From SIG480 sp045546975 (GTDB lineage: Bacteria; Bacillota; Clostridia; Oscillospirales; JAAYXM01), in NCBI GenBank assembly GCA_045546975.1, contig JAZQDV010000016.1, positions 1-44,640 on the forward strand: 44,640 nucleotides of DNA, given 5' to 3'. Made by a program: the position numbers and the translations under genes. The notes under the pieces are model-generated. The model saw only the letters and a program-made list of their open reading frames with translations, did no database searches and was not told the origin of the DNA. This document shows positions 39,644 through 44,640 of this stretch, piece by piece. Within the stretch, counting starts at the first letter, position 1, and every line of letters starts with the position of its first letter.

Positions 39644-42207
39644 TATCTCACCTCGAATTTCCATTCTCTGTAAAGAGTATTTCCTGCACGGTCGCGTGCG
39701 ACTACCTTTATCGTATGGAAGCCGGGCTTCAGTGCATTTTTGATGGTGTAGGAAATTTTGCCTGTTTCCGCATTATAATCACGGTCTTGGCAGTTGTAGC
39801 CGTTAACCCAGAACTCTACACTCTCCGGAACAATGCCTGCGTCCGTCTCAGTTGCAGTGTTGTCTGCAATGATGACACCGAGAGAGGGAGTTTTTGCGTA
39901 GATGAGCATATTGCTGCTCGGCCACGCCTTTGTGATTTTTGGTAAGGTTATGTCCATATCAGCATCGATATCGTCATAAACTGCCATGAGCTTATCGAAA
40001 TAGAGACAGCCCTGTGTGAGCTTTTCGGGGTTTGAAACGAGGTTTACAGGAACCTTTATATATATGGGCCCCTCAATCATTTCGGGTAGAGTTGCCTCCA
40101 TGTACTGCCAACCCGTATGCTCGATTTTGCCGTAGGAAATATAGTGTTGATTTCCGTTTGCGTCCTCGATTATGGAACGAAGGGTGATTCCGCTTCCGTC
40201 GCCGTAGACATACATACCGAGCTTTGCTGGAAGATCAGAAATGGTATATGTGCTCGTGTCAGGAGATTCAGGGGAAATCATATAGTATGAGCCGACTGCC
40301 CCCTCTGTGTTGAGAAAGTTATAGTAAATCTTAAATGAGCGCACACCGTCATATACGAAACTACGGTCAGTTTCAATCTTTGAGTTCGGCTTTACCTTGG
40401 TCGAGATTCCGCAGGGAATAAAGGAGACGTTATCGTCCTCGAAGTCGGTGATTGTAAAGGGCGGTTTCTTGGGGATCTCGGGTACTTCTTCAACTTCCTG
40501 TTTTTCACAGATTACTGAAACAGAAGTCGAGATATCGCCGTAGCTAACGGTTATCGTGCCTCCTTCAGAATTATCGGCTACCGTAAATTTGCCGGGCGCT
40601 GTAAAGAACCCGAGTGTTTCGGGAGCTTCCCAGGTGAAGAGATCGTTTGAGGAAAGAACATCCTCACCGCCGCTTCTGACAGAAGCATTTATGTCAAAGC
40701 TCTCGCCCGGTTTTGCATAAATTTCCTTTACATCAGTTGTGATTTCGTCGGGGGAGGAGATGACGCGTACTTCGGCATTTCCCATCGCTGTACCTGCGCG
40801 TGCAGTAACTATTGCGCTGCCGATGCTGTCAGCATAAAAAATGCCGTCGTCTGAAATATCAAATTTCGAGGAATTAACCGACCACGATACAGGGGACTCA
40901 ACCTTGTGTGGCTGATAGTTTTCATCGTATGCTCCGACTACATCAAGCCTATATTCTCCGCCTTTCAAAACAAGACACGAGGAGGGAGAAATTGAGAGAT
41001 ACTTAGGTGTTTTATATGAAGCGGTGTTCATAAGCACAAGTGCGTTTGCAACCTGTCGCGGACTGCTTCCCGAAATGCTGTTGACGACTTGTGTTTTCAT
41101 AGCACCCGGTGTGCGGAGAACAAAGGTTGTACTTCCGCCACCGTCGAGGTTGAGTGCATCACGGCAGCCGAGCGCGAGAAGTGCCTTTGCGGCACTTTCA
41201 TAGCTCATACCTGCTGCCTTGTCCTGACGGCCGTCAAAGGTGGCCATAACAACGCTTCCGTCTTCCCTCATACCGATAGCGGTGCGAGGTTGTTTTGTCT
41301 TATCAGTGGTGCTAAAAACCTCTCCATTCTGAAGGAGAAGTTCTTTTCCGCCAACGGCAAATTTTACGTTCGACCAGAACTCGTTGAATCTGAAAGTTAT
41401 TTCGGAAAAATCACCGACGGTGAGTTTTTTGAGCTCGTCAATCATCGTGCCCTGAGCCGAAAGAACTATATATCCATCGCCGAGAGCCGTGTTTCCAACT
41501 GAATCAAAAACCTCTTCGACAGTAAATGTAACGGTATCGCCGTGACGCACCTCACCTGAGTTTACGAGGCAACGAAGCTCGTAGGTTTCCGTTCCTGTTT
41601 TTGTGCCTCGCGCGTAGTCATCGGTATACAGAACAAGTGAGTTTGCACCCTTTGTATGCTCGATGTTTATGCCGTTCACGGGAACAAGAGTTCCGTTGAT
41701 TCTGAAGATTATGTCAAGAATAGTTCCGTGGCGTACAACAAACGGCTCGTTGTCGTAGGTAAGGCCGAATGCCGCATAGTACTGCGGCGGAGTTGAGAGG
41801 ATAACGCCCTCATCGATAAAAATACCGTGGGGAACACCGACTCCGAAATTGAAGAAGTCGCCATTTATCGCGGCAACTGCTGTTGCACCTCCGTCGGTAT
41901 CACTCATGTTGTTTGCTATCGTGTTGACTGTCTGTGTACTGTAAACATAGCCTGCGCTCTTTCCTGCACGGAGTGAGAGAAGCGGGTTTTTCGGGTTAAA
42001 CTCTATAGCGTTTACGTTCTGCTTTCCGGAGCTGTCAGAAGCCGACATTGAAATAAACTCGGTTTCCGGTGCAACGGTCGTAGCAGTGTATTTCTCAACG
42101 GAGAAATAGTCTGAAATCTCCGAAAGTGAGAATGCGGAAACACCCTGCACAAGAGAAACGGAAAGTGCAAGGGAAAGTATTAAGGAGATAAGTCTTTTTG
42201 ATTTCAT
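39643..42207 (-). CDS. Secreted phosphodiester glycosidase family protein
   Basis: 854 residues. A signal peptide covers about 1-25 (ISLILSLALSVSLVQGVSAF). A phosphodiester glycosidase (NAGPA/DUF2233) domain spans about 95-390, with AINGDFFNFGVGVPHGIFI and the hallmark DALNLDGGGSTTF. After that come Ig-like segments (about 395-570), a region that looks like a beta-sandwich carbohydrate-binding module (about 590-745), and a last Ig-like domain closing with FHTIKVVARDRAGNTLY. The protein is exported and could trim phosphodiester-linked sugars from wall or capsule polymers. GGAGGG precedes ATG 42207. It lies 15 bases behind secA and overlaps the aminopeptidase start. Confidence 0.88.
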   Translation of the reverse strand: MKSKRLISLILSLALSVSLVQGVSAFSLSEISDYFSVEKYTATTVAPETEFISMSASDSSGKQNVNAIEFNPKNPLLSLRAGKSAGYVYSTQTVNTIANNMSDTDGGATAVAAINGDFFNFGVGVPHGIFIDEGVILSTPPQYYAAFGLTYDNEPFVVRHGTILDIIFRINGTLVPVNGINIEHTKGANSLVLYTDDYARGTKTGTETYELRCLVNSGEVRHGDTVTFTVEEVFDSVGNTALGDGYIVLSAQGTMIDELKKLTVGDFSEITFRFNEFWSNVKFAVGGKELLLQNGEVFSTTDKTKQPRTAIGMREDGSVVMATFDGRQDKAAGMSYESAAKALLALGCRDALNLDGGGSTTFVLRTPGAMKTQVVNSISGSSPRQVANALVLMNTASYKTPKYLSISPSSCLVLKGGEYRLDVVGAYDENYQPHKVESPVSWSVNSSKFDISDDGIFYADSIGSAIVTARAGTAMGNAEVRVISSPDEITTDVKEIYAKPGESFDINASVRSGGEDVLSSNDLFTWEAPETLGFFTAPGKFTVADNSEGGTITVSYGDISTSVSVICEKQEVEEVPEIPKKPPFTITDFEDDNVSFIPCGISTKVKPNSKIETDRSFVYDGVRSFKIYYNFLNTEGAVGSYYMISPESPDTSTYTISDLPAKLGMYVYGDGSGITLRSIIEDANGNQHYISYGKIEHTGWQYMEATLPEMIEGPIYIKVPVNLVSNPEKLTQGCLYFDKLMAVYDDIDADMDITLPKITKAWPSSNMLIYAKTPSLGVIIADNTATETDAGIVPESVEFWVNGYNCQDRDYNAETGKISYTIKNALKPGFHTIKVVARDRAGNTLYREWKFEVR

Positions 42208-42222
42208 TTGTACCCTCCAAAA

Positions 42223-44640
42223 CTAATCGTTTTGTCCACAACATTTCTTATATTTCTTTCCGCTGCCGCAGGGACAGGGGTCGTTTCGTCCCACCTTGTT
42301 TTCAACCTTGCGCGGAGACTTCTTTACAGGGGTGTCGTCACCGCCATGCTCACCGGTAATCTTTGCTACCGCCTCACGTTTTGGTGCATCTGCGCCTTTT
42401 ATGCGCATTGTGTATATCATACGCACGGTGTTTTCGCGGATGGTATTTACCATTGCCTCAAACATTTCAAAGCCCTCGCTCTTGTATGCCATAACAGGGT
42501 CGTGCTGGGCAAAGGCGCGAAGTCCTATTCCGCGGCGGAGCTCGCTCATCGCGTCAATATGCTCCATCCAGTTTTCGTCTACACTGCGGAGAAGAACAAC
42601 GCGTTCAAGCTCGCGCATAAGCTCCGGACCAAACTCTTTTTCGCGGAAAGCGTATACCTTTTCGGCAATTTCGAGAATGTCGCGTTTTAAGTCTTCACCG
42701 TTATAGTCCACACGGTTAAGATCATCGCGCGTGAGGTTGAGGTCGTTCGGACTGAGAAAGAGACCTGCAAATTTCTCGCGTATGGAGGAAAGATGATATG
42801 TCTGGACATAGGTTTCACCTGAGAGGACCTCGTCAACAGCATTTGAAATGGTATCGGAAATCATCTTCTTTATAGAATCTTTAATATCATCCCCGCCAAG
42901 AACTGACTTTCTCTGGTCGTAGATAATCGTCCTCTGCTGGTTTATAACGTCGTCGTACTGGAGAACGTTCTTTCTTATCTGGAAGTTCCTTGACTCGACA
43001 CGCTTCTGAGCAGATTCAATGGCGTTTGAGAGCATTTTCTGGTCGATGGGAGTATCCTCATCAATTCCGAGCGCATTCATCATACCCATAATCCGTTCGG
43101 AGCCGAAAAGACGCATAATGTCATCCTCGAGAGAAAGGAAGAAACGGGACGCACCGGGGTCTCCCTGACGTCCTGAACGTCCGCGCAGCTGATTGTCAAT
43201 ACGTCTTGATTCGTGGCGCTCAGTACCTACGATGAAGAGACCGCCTGCGGCTTTTACTGTCTCTGCTTCCTTGTCGGTTTCCGCTTTGTATTTTTCATAA
43301 AGCTCCTTGTATTTCGCTCTGGCTCCAAGGATTTCGGGATCGTCTGTCGGGGCACTACCACCGGCGTCTGTGATAAGGTCTTCGTCCATACCTGATTTTC
43401 TGAGGTCGCTCTTTGCAAGAAAGTCCGGATTTCCGCCGAGCATAATATCGGTACCACGACCTGCCATGTTAGTCGCGATTGTAACGGCACCTGATTTACC
43501 TGCCTGTGCAACGATTTCCGCTTCCTTGTCGTGCTGTTTTGCGTTCAGTACAACGTGCTTTATTCCGCTCTTTTTGAGAAGGGCTGAGAGCAACTCACTC
43601 TTCTCAATGGAAACAGTACCGACAAGTACGGGCTGGCGCTTTTCTGCGCAGTCCTTAATCTGGTTTATGATAGCGCGTAGCTTTCCCGCCTCCGTCTTAT
43701 ATACAACGTCTGTAAGGTCGTGTCGTATCATTGGACGATTTGTGGGAATCTCTATAACGTCAAGCTTGTATATTGCTTCAAACTCGTCAGCTTCTGTAAG
43801 TGCTGTACCCGTCATACCTGAGAGCTTGTCGTACATTCTGAAATAATTCTGGAAGGTGATTGTAGCAAGGGTCTTGCTTTCGTTTCTGATGTCGACGCCT
43901 TCTTTTGCTTCAATCGCCTGATGAAGTCCTTCGGAGTAGCGTCGTCCTATCATCAGACGTCCTGTAAACTCGTCAACGATAATAACCTCGCCGTCGCGGA
44001 TAACATAGTCAATGTCGCGCTGCATGATACCGCGTGCGCGTATTGCCTGGTTGATGTGATGAAAAAGCTCTGCGTTTTCGGGATCGGAGAGATTTTCTAT
44101 ACCAAACGCACGCTCTGCTTTTGCGATACCGGATGCGGTAAGGGTAGCTGTCCTTGCCTTCTCGTCCACGATATAGTCACCGTCGATATCGTCTGTATCT
44201 TCTTTTTCGTCAACAGATGCAATGACCACTTTTTTAAGGGATGTTGCAAACTTGTCTGCCTGACTGTATATGTGCGTCGGCTTCTCGCCCTGACCTGAGA
44301 TGATAAGGGGAGTTCGCGCCTCGTCGATGAGAATGGAGTCAACCTCGTCGACGATAGCAAAGCGGTGCCCTCTCTGAACTCTGTGTTCCTTATAGAGTAC
44401 CATATTATCGCGAAGATAGTCGAAGCCGAACTCGTTGTTTGTACCGTATGTGATGTCGGCATTGTATGCAGCCTGCTTTTCTTCCCGCTTGAGTCCGTGA
44501 ACGACAAGACCCGTCGTAAGTCCAAGGTACTCGTGGATTCTTCCCATTTCCTCACATCCGAGTCGTGCAAGGTAATCGTTTACGGTAACGACGTGAACGC
44601 CCTTTCCCTCAAGTGCGTTGAGGTAGGACGGAAGTGTTGC
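42223..44640 (-). CDS. secA: Preprotein translocase subunit SecA, N-terminus outside window
   Basis: 805 codons plus stop; the frame is open to the right edge and lacks about the first 105-110 residues, including the Walker A loop. It drives Sec-dependent export by ATP hydrolysis at the membrane. The visible part begins at TLPSYLNALEGKGVHVVTVN, followed by DEVDSILIDEARTPLIISG (Walker B region), NMAGRGTDIMLGG, and ESRRIDNQLRGRSGRQGDPG. The C-terminal zinc motif CPCGSGKKYKKCC binds SecB-type partners or membranes. It is the first gene seen in a six-gene minus-strand run. Confidence 0.98.
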   Translation of the reverse strand, partial: ATLPSYLNALEGKGVHVVTVNDYLARLGCEEMGRIHEYLGLTTGLVVHGLKREEKQAAYNADITYGTNNEFGFDYLRDNMVLYKEHRVQRGHRFAIVDEVDSILIDEARTPLIISGQGEKPTHIYSQADKFATSLKKVVIASVDEKEDTDDIDGDYIVDEKARTATLTASGIAKAERAFGIENLSDPENAELFHHINQAIRARGIMQRDIDYVIRDGEVIIVDEFTGRLMIGRRYSEGLHQAIEAKEGVDIRNESKTLATITFQNYFRMYDKLSGMTGTALTEADEFEAIYKLDVIEIPTNRPMIRHDLTDVVYKTEAGKLRAIINQIKDCAEKRQPVLVGTVSIEKSELLSALLKKSGIKHVVLNAKQHDKEAEIVAQAGKSGAVTIATNMAGRGTDIMLGGNPDFLAKSDLRKSGMDEDLITDAGGSAPTDDPEILGARAKYKELYEKYKAETDKEAETVKAAGGLFIVGTERHESRRIDNQLRGRSGRQGDPGASRFFLSLEDDIMRLFGSERIMGMMNALGIDEDTPIDQKMLSNAIESAQKRVESRNFQIRKNVLQYDDVINQQRTIIYDQRKSVLGGDDIKDSIKKMISDTISNAVDEVLSGETYVQTYHLSSIREKFAGLFLSPNDLNLTRDDLNRVDYNGEDLKRDILEIAEKVYAFREKEFGPELMRELERVVLLRSVDENWMEHIDAMSELRRGIGLRAFAQHDPVMAYKSEGFEMFEAMVNTIRENTVRMIYTMRIKGADAPKREAVAKITGEHGGDDTPVKKSPRKVENKVGRNDPCPCGSGKKYKKCCGQND

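Noticed and set aside
1..44640. CRISPR array, insertion sequence, complete prophage or restriction/defence locus
   Set aside because: No regularly spaced repeats, transposase, integrase, capsid or defence-type protein was found among the genes read.

Overview
The window looks like chromosomal DNA of an anaerobic, endospore-forming member of the Clostridia (Bacillota). The basis is the sporulation genes (spoVB/yabM-type flippase, yabP, yabQ, spoIIP), the yabM-mazG-yabO-yabP-yabQ-divIC-yabR gene order known from Bacillus and Clostridia, a HemZ-type radical SAM gene after relA-dtd, strong GGAGG ribosome binding sites, and canonical sigma-A promoters. No complete mobile element, CRISPR array or rRNA was seen. 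Both ends cut genes: a lipoprotein gene at the left edge and secA at the right edge.

Layout. (1) 1-2160 is a visibly AT-richer accessory stretch on the minus strand: a lytic-transglycosylase-like protein whose open frame has no proper start, a membrane-anchored protein of unknown function, and a lipoprotein. It abuts housekeeping DNA at about 2160. (2) 2181-4574 holds a gamma-carbonic-anhydrase-like protein, a sugar-nucleotide epimerase, and an orphan solute-binding lipoprotein whose two lobes appear to be in swapped order. (3) 4735-12724 holds alaS-hinT, acpP, a cysteine desulfurase, purA with a UDP-sugar dehydrogenase, and a YihY-type membrane protein. (4) 12863-20589 is one tightly packed plus-strand cluster: recJ-relA/spoT-dtd-MBL hydrolase-hemZ-nucleoside kinase. 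(5) 20645-28237 continues with a zinc-ribbon protein, mtaD, then spoVB-mazG-hup-rqcP-yabP-yabQ-divIC-S1 protein, and spoIIP. (6) 28267-35758 holds mnmE, tRNA-Arg(CCG) with a partial copy of its 3' end 145 bp downstream, a putP-type sodium symporter, a parvulin, a divergent AraC regulator/deacetylase-fold pair, and gdhA. (7) 35892-44640 is a minus-strand run: secA, a secreted phosphodiester glycosidase, an M24 aminopeptidase, mnmA, cysE and an alpha/beta hydrolase, with overlapping or nearly abutting genes.

The genes serve translation and tRNA modification (alaS, dtd, mnmE, mnmA, rqcP, tRNA-Arg), stringent response and repair (relA, recJ), nucleotide and methyl-cycle salvage (purA, mtaD, nucleoside kinase, mazG), nitrogen and sulfur metabolism (gdhA, cysE, cysteine desulfurase, putP), envelope and secretion (secA, divIC, spoVB, spoIIP), and sporulation.

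The most interesting observations are the tRNA-Arg 3'-end duplication flanking a palindromic mini-element, the apparently circularly permuted binding protein, perfect dyads on the purA and gamma-carbonic-anhydrase promoters, the self-contained AraC/deacetylase-fold module, a promoter-like motif shared by yabP and spoIIP, and the truncated lytic enzyme cassette at the left edge. All calls come from reading the sequence; no database search was run.
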